Below are positions 26,584 through 36,012 of a stretch of DNA of 64,000 nt, piece after piece; within the stretch, counting starts at the first letter, position 1; each line of letters begins with the position of its first letter. The DNA lies in contig NZ_FWWU01000008.1 in NCBI RefSeq assembly GCF_900176165.1, positions 1-64,000 on the forward strand, read 5' to 3'. The notes beneath the pieces were generated by a model. That model made no database searches and was not told the origin of the DNA. It was given only the letters and a program-made list of their open reading frames with translations. This DNA comes from Deinococcus hopiensis KR-140. GTDB lineage: Bacteria; Deinococcota; Deinococci; Deinococcales; Deinococcaceae. Made by a program: the position numbers and the translations under genes.

Positions 26584-27828
26584 ATGAAGCGATTCGCCCT
26601 GACGGCCCTCGCCGTGACATTCGCCTGGCCTGCCCTTGCTGCGCCCGTCACCATCACCCTGTGGCATCACGACAGCACGGATACCGAAGTGAATGCCAAC
26701 AAGGCAGCCATCGCCCGGTTCAATGCCTCTCAAAACAAGTACAGAGTGGTGGCAGAGACCCTCCCCAAAGGAAGCTACACGCAGTCCATCACGGCAGCAG
26801 CGCTGGCCAAAAAGCTCCCCTGCATCTTCGCTATGGACCAACCGACCGTCCCCAATTTCGCATGGTCCGGTTACATCCGCCCGCTGGACACCTACTTGCA
26901 CACCAGCATCAGAAAAGACCTCAGTCCCGGTGCTCAGGGCACTTACAAAGGCAAGCTCTATTCCGTCGGTCAATTCGACGTCGCGCTGGGCATCCTCGCG
27001 CGTAAGAGCGCCCTGCAAAAAGCTGGGCTCCGGACTCCGACGGTGGCGAAACCCTGGACCCGCAAAGAGTTCGACGAGGCGCTCGTCAAACTTAAAGCGC
27101 TCCCAGGCTACGAGTACGCCATCCAACTGCATAACGGCAACGACGGCGAGTGGTGGACCTACGCGTACAGCCCCCTCTTGCAGAGTTTCGGTGGCGACCT
27201 CATCGACCGCAAAACCATGCTCAGAGCCGATGGCATCATCAACAGTGACCTCGCCGTAGAATTTGGCGAATGGTTCCAGAACCTTTTTGCCAAAGGTTAC
27301 GCGAACAAAAAGCCCGGAGAGGGTGACGCCTTCCTGCTCGGACAAGTGCCGCTGGATTACAACGGGTCCTGGGCCTACGCCGACGCGAAGAAGAAATGGG
27401 GCAGCGACGTGGTGGTCTTGCCACCCCCCAACCTCGGCAACGCACCCAGAATCGGGAGTGGATCCTGGCAGTGGGGCATCAGCAGCAGTTGCCCAAACCC
27501 TGAAGGAGGGGCCGCCTTTATCAACTTCATGATGAGCCCCCGTGAGGTCGCCACCATCAGCAAGGTCACCAGCCTGATTCCCACCACAAGCGCGGCGGCA
27601 GCCCTCACCACCGATTACCGCGCGGGTGGGTCAGCGCGGTTTTACTACACGTTCGCCAAACGCTACGCGCTCAGCCGCCCGCCCACACCTGCCTACCCCA
27701 TCATCACCAGCGCCTTTGAGAAGGCCCTCCGGTCTATCGTCGCTGGAGCCGACGTCCAAGACAGCCTTGATAACGCCGCTGATGCCATCGAGAATGACAT
27801 TCAAAGGAACAAGGGATACGGCTTCTGA
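26584..27828 (+). CDS. Sugar ABC transporter substrate-binding protein (family 1)
   Basis: A 414-residue binding protein with a signal peptide (MKRFALTALAVTFAWPALA). The mature protein begins APVTITLWHHDSTDTEV; sugar-stacking aromatics occur in GEWWTYAYSPLLQS and GSGSWQWGIS. The ATG at 26584 follows AGGAGAAG; the frame is open upstream across the operator without support. First gene of a unit continuing into two permeases and a GH32 enzyme. It is related to, but clearly diverged from, the binding protein at 11629. Confidence 0.9.
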   Translation: MKRFALTALAVTFAWPALAAPVTITLWHHDSTDTEVNANKAAIARFNASQNKYRVVAETLPKGSYTQSITAAALAKKLPCIFAMDQPTVPNFAWSGYIRPLDTYLHTSIRKDLSPGAQGTYKGKLYSVGQFDVALGILARKSALQKAGLRTPTVAKPWTRKEFDEALVKLKALPGYEYAIQLHNGNDGEWWTYAYSPLLQSFGGDLIDRKTMLRADGIINSDLAVEFGEWFQNLFAKGYANKKPGEGDAFLLGQVPLDYNGSWAYADAKKKWGSDVVVLPPPNLGNAPRIGSGSWQWGISSSCPNPEGGAAFINFMMSPREVATISKVTSLIPTTSAAAALTTDYRAGGSARFYYTFAKRYALSRPPTPAYPIITSAFEKALRSIVAGADVQDSLDNAADAIENDIQRNKGYGF

Positions 27829-27942
27829 AGCCAGCGCTGGCTTCATCCTCATAACGGGGGGAGCGTACGCTCTCCCCGTCGCGTTTGAGGTGTTCCTCGC
27901 CTCCACAAGGAGATCTGAATCACGCACCCGCCCTCCACTGAC

Positions 27943-29040
27943 ATGCAGTCTCCTGCCCTTTCAAGGGTGGACTGCCATGCTCGGCGGTCATCAGACACGC
28001 CCATAGCCCTCCTGATGCTTGCCCCCGCCCTGATCGGACTGCTGACCTTTGTGGTCATTCCATTTCTCCTCGCTGTGTCATTCAGCTTCACCAACCAGCG
28101 GCTCCTGTCACCAAATCCCACGCAGTTCATCGGGCTGGAGAATTACGCGCGGCTGCTCAGCGTCCGCCTCTTACCCGTCCACGCCCAGCAAGGAGGGGAC
28201 GGCACGTTGTCCCGAGACGACCAGGGTCGGTTGATATTTCCCCGCGTGCGTCAAATTGTTCGTCAGAGTGGTCATCTGGCCCGGTACAAAGAGGTGCAGG
28301 GCGTCACCGTTGGTCCCACCCGGTACGTGCTGATTGCTCGCGACCCAATATTTTGGCGCGCACTGCTGAATACCCTGACCTTCGCGTTGCTGGTCGTGCC
28401 CCTCCAGTGTGGACTGGCTCTCGCCCTGGCCCTGCTCGTCAACCAGCGACTTCCTGGAATGACGTTTTTCCGAACCGTGTTCTTCAGCCCCGTGATGGCG
28501 AGCATGGTGGTGTTGAGCATCCTGTGGTCTCTGCTGTACGACCAGAAGTTCGGCCTGATCAACCAGATGCTCTCCACGATCAGTTCCGGCCGCATTCCGC
28601 CCATCGACTGGCTGGGCAATTCCCAAACAGCCCTGATCGCCATCGTGATCATGAGCGCCTGGCAAGGCATGGGGTTCCAGATGATCATCTTTCTGGCCGG
28701 CCTCCAGGGCGTTCCTTCCGAACTGTACGAAGCTGCCGAGCTTGACGGCGCAAACACCCTGCAGAGGTTTCGCTTCGTGACTCTGCCTGCCTTACGGAAC
28801 ACCACCGTGTTCGTGCTGACCACCACCGTTATCGCTGCCCTTGGCCTGTTCACACAGGTGGATGTGATGACGCAGGGGGGACCGGGTGAAGCCACCACGA
28901 CCATCATGCTGCACGCCATCCGTACGGGCTTTCGGGAGCAGGACATCGCCTACGGCAGCACCATCACCGTCGTCTTCTTCCTGATGATTCTGGCGTTGGC
29001 CGCCCTACAGCGCCGTTCTCTGTTCAGGGGCGACGCGTGA
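27943..29040 (+). CDS. Sugar ABC transporter permease, MalF/CUT1 type, long loop
   Basis: A 365-residue permease. Six predicted membrane segments and the EAA loop YEAAELDGANTLQRFRFVTL are present. Compared with the permease at 10637 it carries about 60 extra residues after the first membrane segment (between ENYARLL and DPIFWRALLNT), polar and probably periplasmic, where it may touch the binding protein. It overlaps the next permease gene by 4 bp. No ATPase follows, as in the first CUT1 system. The start at 27943 has no strong ribosome site, so a nearby alternative is possible. Confidence 0.87.
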   Translation: MQSPALSRVDCHARRSSDTPIALLMLAPALIGLLTFVVIPFLLAVSFSFTNQRLLSPNPTQFIGLENYARLLSVRLLPVHAQQGGDGTLSRDDQGRLIFPRVRQIVRQSGHLARYKEVQGVTVGPTRYVLIARDPIFWRALLNTLTFALLVVPLQCGLALALALLVNQRLPGMTFFRTVFFSPVMASMVVLSILWSLLYDQKFGLINQMLSTISSGRIPPIDWLGNSQTALIAIVIMSAWQGMGFQMIIFLAGLQGVPSELYEAAELDGANTLQRFRFVTLPALRNTTVFVLTTTVIAALGLFTQVDVMTQGGPGEATTTIMLHAIRTGFREQDIAYGSTITVVFFLMILALAALQRRSLFRGDA

Positions 29041-29960
29041 AGTCGCCTCAACCTACCCCCCGGACGCCCCGGCGAGTCCCCCGAAAAGCAATTCAGGGTT
29101 TGAAATTAACTCTGACGTATGCCGTACTGCTCACCTTCACGTTCGTCTTCGTTTTTCCTCTGCTGTTCATGTTCGCCGCAAGCCTCAAGGACGACCTCGC
29201 TCTTTTTGCAGACTTGCGTTCGTGGAAGGCCTTCTCCCCCGTAGGGAACGTCTCTTGGGACAACTACCGCTCAGTGCTTGAGCGCGGCAGTTTTCAAAGG
29301 TACGTGCTGAACTCCATCTTGATCACAGGGAGCACGGTGGGCCTGAGTATTTTCGTGAACAGTATGGCCGCCTATGCTCTTGCCCGGCTGCAGTGGCGCG
29401 GCCGTACTTCCGTTCTGGGGGCCATCGTCGCGTTGATCGTGGTGCCGTTCGATGCCATCGCCATTCCGCTGCTGCTCATGGTCAGCCGCTTTCACGGTTT
29501 GGAATGGGACTCGGGCGGCCTGCACCTCACCAGCTCATGGTTCAACACCAGAATCGTGCAAATCGTGCCCTTCGTGGCATCGGCCTTCAGCATCTTTCTC
29601 TTCTACCAATTCTTCCTGGATGTGCCGCGTGAACTGGATGAAGCGGCGCGTGTCGATGGGGCGACGCCCTTTCAGATCTACCGAAAGATCATCCTTCCGC
29701 TGGCCAGGCCGGTCATTGCGACCGTCGCCATCCTGCAGGCATTGGGCATGTGGAACGCCTACCTCTGGCCCATCATGGTGGTTCAAAGCTCTGATGCCCG
29801 CCCAGTGATGCCTGGCATTCAGGAGTTCTACAGCCGTACACCTGCCTGGGGGCAGATCATGGCATATTCAAGTCTCGTGACGTTGCCGTTGCTCGCGCTG
29901 TTCATCTCATTCCAACGGTTTTTCGTGAGGGGTATCGCCACTGGTGGACTGAAGGGCTGA
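29037..29960 (+). CDS. Sugar ABC transporter permease, MalG/CUT1 type
   Basis: A 307-residue permease starting with GTG in a GTGA overlap with the preceding gene's stop, a sign of coupled translation. The first ~25 residues are proline- and arginine-rich (PQPTPRTPRRVPRK), followed by six predicted membrane segments and the EAA motif DEAARVDGATPFQIYRKIIL. It pairs with the permease at 27943. The C-terminal half resembles the permease at 9792 (shared QIVPF(I/V)ASAFSIFLFYQFF). Confidence 0.88.
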   Translation: MKSPQPTPRTPRRVPRKAIQGLKLTLTYAVLLTFTFVFVFPLLFMFAASLKDDLALFADLRSWKAFSPVGNVSWDNYRSVLERGSFQRYVLNSILITGSTVGLSIFVNSMAAYALARLQWRGRTSVLGAIVALIVVPFDAIAIPLLLMVSRFHGLEWDSGGLHLTSSWFNTRIVQIVPFVASAFSIFLFYQFFLDVPRELDEAARVDGATPFQIYRKIILPLARPVIATVAILQALGMWNAYLWPIMVVQSSDARPVMPGIQEFYSRTPAWGQIMAYSSLVTLPLLALFISFQRFFVRGIATGGLKG

Positions 29961-30000
29961 GTAGGTGTCCCGTTTTTCTCACGCGCGGCTGGAGCTGTCC

Positions 30001-31413
30001 ATGATGATCAATGCGCGTTCCCTTCCTAGACCCAACGCCCACGACCGGTACCGGCCTGTGTACCACTTCACGCCTCCATCAGGATGGCTGAACGATCCCA
30101 ATGGCATCGTGCATCACGAAGGCCGCTGGCACGTGTACTACCAGCACAACCCAACCCAACCAACGTGGGGAGACATCCACTGGGGGCATGCCAGCAGTGC
30201 AGACCTGCTCACCTGGCGTGACGAGCCACTGGCCCTCGCGCCCTCACCTACCACAGCAGACGGACAGGGCTGCTTCTCAGGATCCTTCGCCTGGGTGAAC
30301 GGCACGCCCACCCTGTACTACACGGGATGGCAAAACGGTGTGCAGACACAGTGTCGGGCCACCAGCCAGGACTTGATGACTTGGGAAAAAGACGCGAACA
30401 ATCCCATCATTCCCCATCCCCCTGAGCACGTACGTCAAGATGACTTCCGCGATCCGTACGTCTTCCAGCATGGAAAGCGCTGGTACATGGTCATCGGCGC
30501 TTCCCTCCATCATGACCGGGGTGCGGCCCTCCTGTACCGTTCTGACAACGGGCAGCAGTGGACGTATCTGCACGTCCTCCATACCGCAACACGGACGGAT
30601 CAGGGGGTGATGTGGGAATGTCCGAACTTCTTCCCTCTGGGAGACCGTTGGGTCCTTGTTGTGTCCGTCTGGCCCAAGCTGGGAGCGCGGTACTTTCTCG
30701 GTTCATTCGAGGATGAGCGCTTCACGGCAGAACGGGAAGGGGTCATCGACGGTGACGGAGGTGCATTCGCCCATCTCACTGCTGTGGGGCCAGACGGGCG
30801 ACTCCTGCAGTGGGCTTGGATCGACGAGCAACGCCATCGCGACTTGATTGTCCCTGGTGGGTGGGCTGGGGTCCTGAGCGTGCCCAGGCAGCTCGCCCTG
30901 GTCGACGGCGATCTCTACGTACAGCCCGTTTCGGAACTCACCCAGCTGCGGGACAAGCTGCTTTGCGGTGGAGAGGTACTGATCGGTCCCACAGAGCCCA
31001 CCGGGTTCCAGGGAACCCACCTCGACTTGCAGCTCACGCTGGAAGCCGACATCGAGCACCCCGTTCACCTCAGTCTCCTGTGCAGTCCGGACCGCAGTGA
31101 GGAAACCATTCTGACGTTCGATCCTGGCGCGCGCCTACTGAAACTCGACCGCTCCCGCAGTTCATTGGACCCGCGGGTCAACCGGGACAGTCAGCGCGTC
31201 CACCTGGCCCTACGTCGCGGAGAGCGGCTGGAGCTGCGTGTTCTTCTCGATGGAAGCGTACTGGAGGTGTATGCGGGGGGACGCGCGTGTTTGACGAGCC
31301 GGTTGTATCCCTCCCGTACGGACAGCGTCTTAGGTCGGTTAACGGCCGAGCGGGTCACGGCAGGAACCTTCACCGTCTGGACGATGGGGGAGGACAAGGG
31401 CCCACCCCGTTAG
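30001..31413 (+). CDS. GH32 sucrose/fructan hydrolase, predicted cytoplasmic
   Basis: A 470-residue GH32 enzyme: WLNDPNG (nucleophile D32), FRDPYVF (transition-state Asp), WECPNFF (acid/base E206), then the C-terminal sandwich. There is no signal peptide. Sequence features (HEGRWHVYYQHNP, GCFSGSFAWVNGTP) fall nearer to sucrose-6-phosphate hydrolase/sucrase members than to secreted levanases. I choose the ATG at 30001 because GGAG lies six bases before it; a GTG 12 codons earlier also keeps the frame. It lies 40 bp after the permease pair, so it likely processes the sugar they import. Confidence 0.87.
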   Translation: MMINARSLPRPNAHDRYRPVYHFTPPSGWLNDPNGIVHHEGRWHVYYQHNPTQPTWGDIHWGHASSADLLTWRDEPLALAPSPTTADGQGCFSGSFAWVNGTPTLYYTGWQNGVQTQCRATSQDLMTWEKDANNPIIPHPPEHVRQDDFRDPYVFQHGKRWYMVIGASLHHDRGAALLYRSDNGQQWTYLHVLHTATRTDQGVMWECPNFFPLGDRWVLVVSVWPKLGARYFLGSFEDERFTAEREGVIDGDGGAFAHLTAVGPDGRLLQWAWIDEQRHRDLIVPGGWAGVLSVPRQLALVDGDLYVQPVSELTQLRDKLLCGGEVLIGPTEPTGFQGTHLDLQLTLEADIEHPVHLSLLCSPDRSEETILTFDPGARLLKLDRSRSSLDPRVNRDSQRVHLALRRGERLELRVLLDGSVLEVYAGGRACLTSRLYPSRTDSVLGRLTAERVTAGTFTVWTMGEDKGPPR

Positions 31414-31472
31414 CTTCCTTAAGAAGTGCGGTCCATGCGCCAGTGTCCAGTTCGTACTACCATAGCTGGAGC

Positions 31473-32570
31473 ATGACTGAGAAGGCGCCAAAACGGCGCA
31501 AAGCAGCGGGAGCCCGGCCCACCATGCACGACGTGGCCCGGGTGGCGGGTGTGTCGCAAACCACCGTATCTTTTGTGCTCAACGGCCGGGATGAAGCTGG
31601 AATCGCTGAGGAGACCAAAGCGCGCATTGCGCAGGCCGTTCAGCAGCTGGGCTACCGTCCCAACGCTATGGCTCAGGCGCTCCGCCGAGGAACGACGAAT
31701 CTTCTGGGTCTCATCACTGACGAGATCATCACCACACCTCACGCCGTAGAAATCATCAAAGGTGCGCAGGACGCCGCGCAGGCCGCTGGAAAACTCCTGG
31801 TCATCCTCACCGTCGGCCACGACATGAAGGGCCTGGACCAGGCCGTCGAAGTAATGATCGAACACCGGGTCGAGGGCATCATCCTGGCGACCATGTATCA
31901 CCGCGAAATTCAGATTCCGCCCATTCTGGAGAATATCCCGCTCGTGCTGGCGGACTGCTTCTCTTCGGTCAAGTCCGTCCCCGCACTGATTCCTGATGAT
32001 TTTCGCGGAGGTTTTGAAGCGGTCACGCATCTGCTCGAACAGGGCCATACCCGCATTGGATTCGTGACCAACTCCGACAACATTCCAGCTGCCCATCTTC
32101 GCCTGGCCGGATACCGAGAAGCCCTCACCGCACACGGCGTGGCGTTTGATGAGGACCTGGTGGTGTACAGTCCAGGCGGTACTCAAGCAGGTGGGTACGA
32201 AGCGACCGTAAAACTTCTTAGTGCAGCAGGTCGTCAGCGGCCCACCGCGCTGTTCTGCTTCAATGACCGCATGGCTATGGGCGCCTACGTTGCCCTCAAC
32301 GAACTGGGCCTGAGCATTCCCGACGATATGTCGGTGATGGGCTTTGATAACCAACTGATGCTCTCCGCACATCTGCGCCCAGGACTGACCACCTTGCAGC
32401 TCCCCCATTACCAGATTGGGCGCATGAGCGTTGAGCAACTTCTCCATGGTGAACCCCAAACGGAATGGACTCTCCTGCACTGCCCCCTGATCCAGCGGGA
32501 TTCAGTCGTCCCCATTCCGCAGAAGAGGCGGAGACTGGGTCGGAAAACGGCAGCAGCAAAATCTTCCTGA
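31473..32570 (+). CDS. LacI-family regulator 3
   Basis: A 365-residue regulator. A basic leader (MTEKAPKRRKAAGARP) precedes the helix-turn-helix TMHDVARVAGVSQTTVSFVL and the hinge LGYRPNAMAQALRRG, then the sugar-binding domain. A lysine/arginine-rich tail (PQKRRRLGRKTAAAKSS) is unusual and might add DNA contact. It ends the plus-strand island operon, 59 bp after the GH32 stop. I do not see a palindrome for it nearby, and its recognition helix differs from those of regulators 1 and 2 (SQTTVSF versus SVPTVSR and STATASR). Confidence 0.87.
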   Translation: MTEKAPKRRKAAGARPTMHDVARVAGVSQTTVSFVLNGRDEAGIAEETKARIAQAVQQLGYRPNAMAQALRRGTTNLLGLITDEIITTPHAVEIIKGAQDAAQAAGKLLVILTVGHDMKGLDQAVEVMIEHRVEGIILATMYHREIQIPPILENIPLVLADCFSSVKSVPALIPDDFRGGFEAVTHLLEQGHTRIGFVTNSDNIPAAHLRLAGYREALTAHGVAFDEDLVVYSPGGTQAGGYEATVKLLSAAGRQRPTALFCFNDRMAMGAYVALNELGLSIPDDMSVMGFDNQLMLSAHLRPGLTTLQLPHYQIGRMSVEQLLHGEPQTEWTLLHCPLIQRDSVVPIPQKRRRLGRKTAAAKSS

Positions 32571-32736
32571 GGGCTCGTCCTGAGTGTGAGTTGGACACGG
32601 CGAACCCATGGGCAGGACGGCGACATGCACAGCGGACTGTGACTCATAGGAGATTAAAAAGTAGGGAAAGGTCCAACTTATGACCTATTTCCTGCAGAGG
32701 AGGTCGTCTCGGTAGTTGGGTCCGTCGCTCTAATTT

Positions 32737-32749
32737 TATACTACTTATA
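32737..32749 (+). promoter_or_regulatory. Possible leaderless promoter of the recombinase
   Basis: TATACT (32737-32742) is followed after seven bases by the ATG at 32750, matching the TANNNT leaderless pattern; TTGGGT (32716-32721) is a possible but short-spaced -35. Confidence 0.45.
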
Positions 32750-33727
32750 ATGCTGCTTAGAACAAGAAAGGAGCTGCCCCTGACCCTCGTCCCCCAGATC
32801 AGCTCCACCCCACTCGACCCAGTCCAACTGGTCCTCGACTCCGTCACCTCACCCCTCACCAAAACCGCCTATAAGAAGGCCCTGGGTGACTTCCTCTACT
32901 GGTGGGGTGAGCAAGGCCGGCCACCGCTGACCAAAGCCGTCGTGCAGAGGTACGTCGCGGTCCTCCTGGAAGAAGGCAAGTCCTCCTCCAGCGTGAACGT
33001 CCGTCTCTCCGCCATCCGCAAGCTCGTGCCCGAAGCAGCGGACAACGGACAACTTGCGCCGTTCGAAGCCGAAAGCATCGCACGCGTGAAAGGCATCAAG
33101 AAGCAGGGCCGGCGGACAGGTGCGTGGCTCAGTCGGTCTCAGGCTCAGGAACTGCTCCTGGCACCCGATACCTCGACGCTTCGTGGTTTACGTGACCGTG
33201 CACTCCTGGCAGTCCTTCTCGGTTGTGGGCTGCGCCGTTCGGAACTGGTGAATTTGACCTTCGATCACCTGCAGCAGCGCGAGGGACGCTGGGTGGTCCT
33301 CGATCTCAGTGGGAAGCATGGCCGTACTCGGACCATTCCCATGCCGAGTTGGTGCAAGGCTGCCGTGGATGCCTGGGTCCTCGCCGCAGGGCTGAAAAGT
33401 GGGCGTGTGTTCAGACCCACCTCCCCACGGGGCGCGCGTCTCCTGGCCCGGGAGAGCCTCTCGCACGAAGCGGTGGCTTTGATCGTCCGCAAGTACGGGC
33501 AGCAGATTGGCCGGGCAGACCTCACGCCAGAAGGCGTGCACCTGGCACCTCACGATCTGCGCCGGACGTTCGCCAAGCTCGCGCACAAAGGCGGAGCACC
33601 CATTGACCAGATTCAGCTTTCTCTCGGACATGCCAGCATTCAGACGACGGAGGTGTACCTGGGTGTAGACCAGAACCTGGAAAGTGCGCCCTGCGACGTA
33701 CTGGGATTGTCCCTTAAGGGCAGCTGA
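32750..33727 (+). CDS. Tyrosine recombinase/integrase
   Basis: A 325-residue XerC/D-like enzyme. The N-terminal SAM-like core-binding domain (residues ~20-110) contains TKTAYKKALGDFLYWW. The catalytic domain holds the first Arg in LGCGLRRSELVNL, HDLRRTFAKLAHKGG (His and Arg), LGHASIQTTEVYLG (His and nucleophile Tyr). All active-site residues appear present. Such enzymes resolve plasmid multimers or integrate mobile DNA; next to the plasmid backbone a resolution role is plausible. A short remnant of a related enzyme lies at 33932. Confidence 0.88.
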   Translation: MLLRTRKELPLTLVPQISSTPLDPVQLVLDSVTSPLTKTAYKKALGDFLYWWGEQGRPPLTKAVVQRYVAVLLEEGKSSSSVNVRLSAIRKLVPEAADNGQLAPFEAESIARVKGIKKQGRRTGAWLSRSQAQELLLAPDTSTLRGLRDRALLAVLLGCGLRRSELVNLTFDHLQQREGRWVVLDLSGKHGRTRTIPMPSWCKAAVDAWVLAAGLKSGRVFRPTSPRGARLLARESLSHEAVALIVRKYGQQIGRADLTPEGVHLAPHDLRRTFAKLAHKGGAPIDQIQLSLGHASIQTTEVYLGVDQNLESAPCDVLGLSLKGS

Positions 33728-33931
33728 GCTTGCAGGACACAAGTAGACGCATTGATGTTCGTGTGATTGAGGCCGAGACCTGGCCGGACTGGCATGAGCA
33801 CCCAGCCACTTGGCCCTAGGTCAATAGAAGCCAGCGCCCGAGGAGTTGAGCTGATGCCCTGCCTGCCCACCTCTCCCCTTCCCTGTTGATCTGTTAGGGC
33901 ATCAATAGGGGAGCCATCAGGCTTATGGCCC

Positions 33932-34096
33932 ATGCCCGCCGACTCTGAGTCACTGTCCGGAAGCATCACCAGCTTTGACTCTTACCTGCTGGACGAGGTG
34001 CTGGGGCACGCCAGCATCGCCACGACGCAGATGTATACGTACATCAACAAGAGCAGACGCAAGGCAGCCGTTGACAGTTTGCCTGACGTCCGATGA
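33932..34096 (+). pseudogene. C-terminal remnant of a second tyrosine recombinase
   Basis: A 54-codon frame ends with DEVLGHASIATTQMYTYINK, the conserved terminal box of tyrosine recombinases (LGHxxxxTTxxYTxI), followed by SRRKAAVDSLPDVR and a stop. The rest of the protein is missing, and the first ~20 residues look unrelated. It is a relic of another integrase of a different subgroup from the intact one 200 bp upstream. Confidence 0.75.
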
Positions 34097-34154
34097 GGGA
34101 GCCGCCCCATTCGAGTCGTCGTCACGGCTCATCTCTTGCCCTTATGGTGCGGTC

Positions 34155-35270
34155 GTGTTCACCCCGCTCCTGCTGGCTGGCTTGCTGACCACCGCCATAC
34201 CGCCTTTTCAGCGCGCCGTCCCGCTGCCTGCCGGCTCCGACGCCTCCTCCATTTACGTGGATGCGCAGCGCGCTGTTCTGGAGAGCCGCGGTCAGTTGAC
34301 GCTCATTCCTCGCCAGGGCCCTGTCCGTTCCATCCCCACCAAGGTGACCCCCGAGGAAACCAACTCCAGCCAGTTTCGCGGCACGCAGGTTCTCCCCTCT
34401 GGAGAGGTGCAAAGCCTGCGGCTGGACTTCCGCGCCTGTGAGGCTCAGCTCTGGAGGAGCAGCGCGGGACGTCCGGTGGCCAGGCTGCAAGGCGACTTTA
34501 AAGAGGCCCTGAGCTGCGGCCGTGAAACGGAGTACGCCTTCACACCGCACTTCAGTCCCAACGGCCGGTCTCTGGCAACCGCCGACGCCCGTGGGCTGCG
34601 CCTGTGGAACACCAAAGACGGAACGCTTATCTGGCAGCAACCGGGGAGCTTTTCCAACGTGATGCACCGTCCGGATGGAACGCACCTCGTGGCCGTGGCG
34701 AACACGGCGAAGGGCCTTCAGTTGGAGTTGTGGCGCAGCGACCTGAAGGGGCGAATCTCCGCCCTGCGGGTGCCGCGCACCTGCCTGCGTGCGATGACTC
34801 CGGGAATTGACGTGGACCACGAGCAGGTCGCTTTTGCCTGCCAGGGGGAGGTGCGGGTCTGGAACTGGCGTGAAAGCAAGGTGTACGAACTGAAACGCAA
34901 GGATGCCGGAGTGGAGATGGACGTGGCCCCCGTGCTCTTCGGTCATTACGTGGCGCTGAATGAGCATGACCGGGGAGCGGCACTCTGGGACATCCGCAGC
35001 GGTCAGCGTCTGGTGCAAACGCAGGTTCCTGCGGGGGTTCAGGTGACGGACGTCGCCTTCGCACTGGGTGGATTCCTGGCCGTGGCGCTGAGCGACGGGA
35101 CCGTGCAGACCTACGACCCTGAGAAGCAGGGGAAGTTCCTGCGGACCGAGCAGGTCTTCCGCGCGGCAGGCAAGGACCAGTACCTGACCTTGGCGTTCAG
35201 CGGGGCCTGGGGACAGATGCTGGTGGTGTCAGGCACGCAAGCCCAGGTCATTGAACTACCGCGCGGGTGA
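34155..35270 (+). CDS. WD40/quinoprotein-like beta-propeller protein, probably exported
   Basis: A 371-residue protein from the GTG at 34155, which begins a hydrophobic stretch (VFTPLLLAGLLTTAIP) fitting a signal peptide or anchor; upstream in-frame sequence belongs to the recombinase remnant region. The body has repeating propeller-blade segments: FSPNGRSLATADARGLRLWN, FACQGEVRVWNW, AALWDIRSGQRLV, FALGGFLAVALSDGTVQTYD. Four to seven blades are likely. Function is unknown; such proteins usually scaffold other proteins. No linked genes suggest a pathway. Confidence 0.65.
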   Translation: MFTPLLLAGLLTTAIPPFQRAVPLPAGSDASSIYVDAQRAVLESRGQLTLIPRQGPVRSIPTKVTPEETNSSQFRGTQVLPSGEVQSLRLDFRACEAQLWRSSAGRPVARLQGDFKEALSCGRETEYAFTPHFSPNGRSLATADARGLRLWNTKDGTLIWQQPGSFSNVMHRPDGTHLVAVANTAKGLQLELWRSDLKGRISALRVPRTCLRAMTPGIDVDHEQVAFACQGEVRVWNWRESKVYELKRKDAGVEMDVAPVLFGHYVALNEHDRGAALWDIRSGQRLVQTQVPAGVQVTDVAFALGGFLAVALSDGTVQTYDPEKQGKFLRTEQVFRAAGKDQYLTLAFSGAWGQMLVVSGTQAQVIELPRG

Positions 35271-35280
35271 GTTTCTCTGA

Positions 35281-35326
35281 GTTGTGTGTTTGTACACAAC
35301 TTAACTTTTTTGTGTATTTGTACACA
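35281..35326. repeat. Two GTGTA-n-TACAC palindromes (par-region sites 1-2)
   Basis: GTTGTGTGTTTGTACACAAC (35281-35300) and TGTGTATTTGTACACA (35311-35326) are related imperfect palindromes about 30 bp apart. Similar sites recur at 37296-37437 upstream of parA. Confidence 0.7.
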
Positions 35327-35428
35327 CATATGGTTTTTGACGCTTAGGAAGTGATGTTCGCCCCTCCACCTCTGGTGGGTTCGGGGCGTCCTATCTGGCC
35401 ATCCTGTTGTGGCTCTGGCGGGTGAAAC

Positions 35429-35959
35429 TTAACTCATCCAAGTCCATTTTTTGCTCGTGACCGTCCGTGCCTGGCTTCCTCGAGCGAGACGGTAGGCATG
35501 GCCATAGATGCGGGTAGAGACCTCAATCTGCGCCTGTTCTTGCCCCCGATCAAACCCAACCCGGGAAACGGTGAGCAATGAGCCGGCCTGTGGGTACAGG
35601 GAGTGAAACGCATCCCAGCTCCTGTCGCGCTGATGCGGGTAACGCTTGTGACTCATGCGCAGCAACTGCTCCACGGCTTGTGGGGTCAGCAGCGTGAACC
35701 GCCCCCGGATCACTGCGTGGCCACGGTAGATCAGGCGTGGCTCATGGATGTTTTTGAGCATCCAGTCTTCCTCTTCTTCGCTCGGCACCCAGGGGGGTTG
35801 TATCTCACGTTGTTCAAGGGAGTGCAGGTAGGAAGAATAGAACCCCTCAGCTGTCGACGAAGCTGTCATTTCTTCCAAGACACCTTGAGGATGGCGCGGC
35901 GATTGGTATTCCGTTTGGAGCACGTGGGCGATGACCTCGTATTCGTTGTCAGGCAGCAT
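35429..35959 (-). CDS. Hypothetical protein
   Basis: A 176-residue soluble protein from the ATG at 35957-35959 (a TTG ten codons earlier is the alternative). It is charged and aromatic-rich (PSEEEEDWMLKNIHEPRLIYRG), with no signal peptide, membrane segment or motif I know. It is the last of three consecutive minus-strand genes with the GIY-YIG and DUF6884 genes, separated by about 50 bp from the GIY-YIG stop, so it may belong to the same transcript. Confidence 0.55.
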   Translation of the reverse strand: MLPDNEYEVIAHVLQTEYQSPRHPQGVLEEMTASSTAEGFYSSYLHSLEQREIQPPWVPSEEEEDWMLKNIHEPRLIYRGHAVIRGRFTLLTPQAVEQLLRMSHKRYPHQRDRSWDAFHSLYPQAGSLLTVSRVGFDRGQEQAQIEVSTRIYGHAYRLARGSQARTVTSKKWTWMS

Positions 35960-36012
35960 TTTCAGTTCGCCCCTACGAGACGATACCAACCCCCTCCTCC
36001 CCTTAACCTTGG

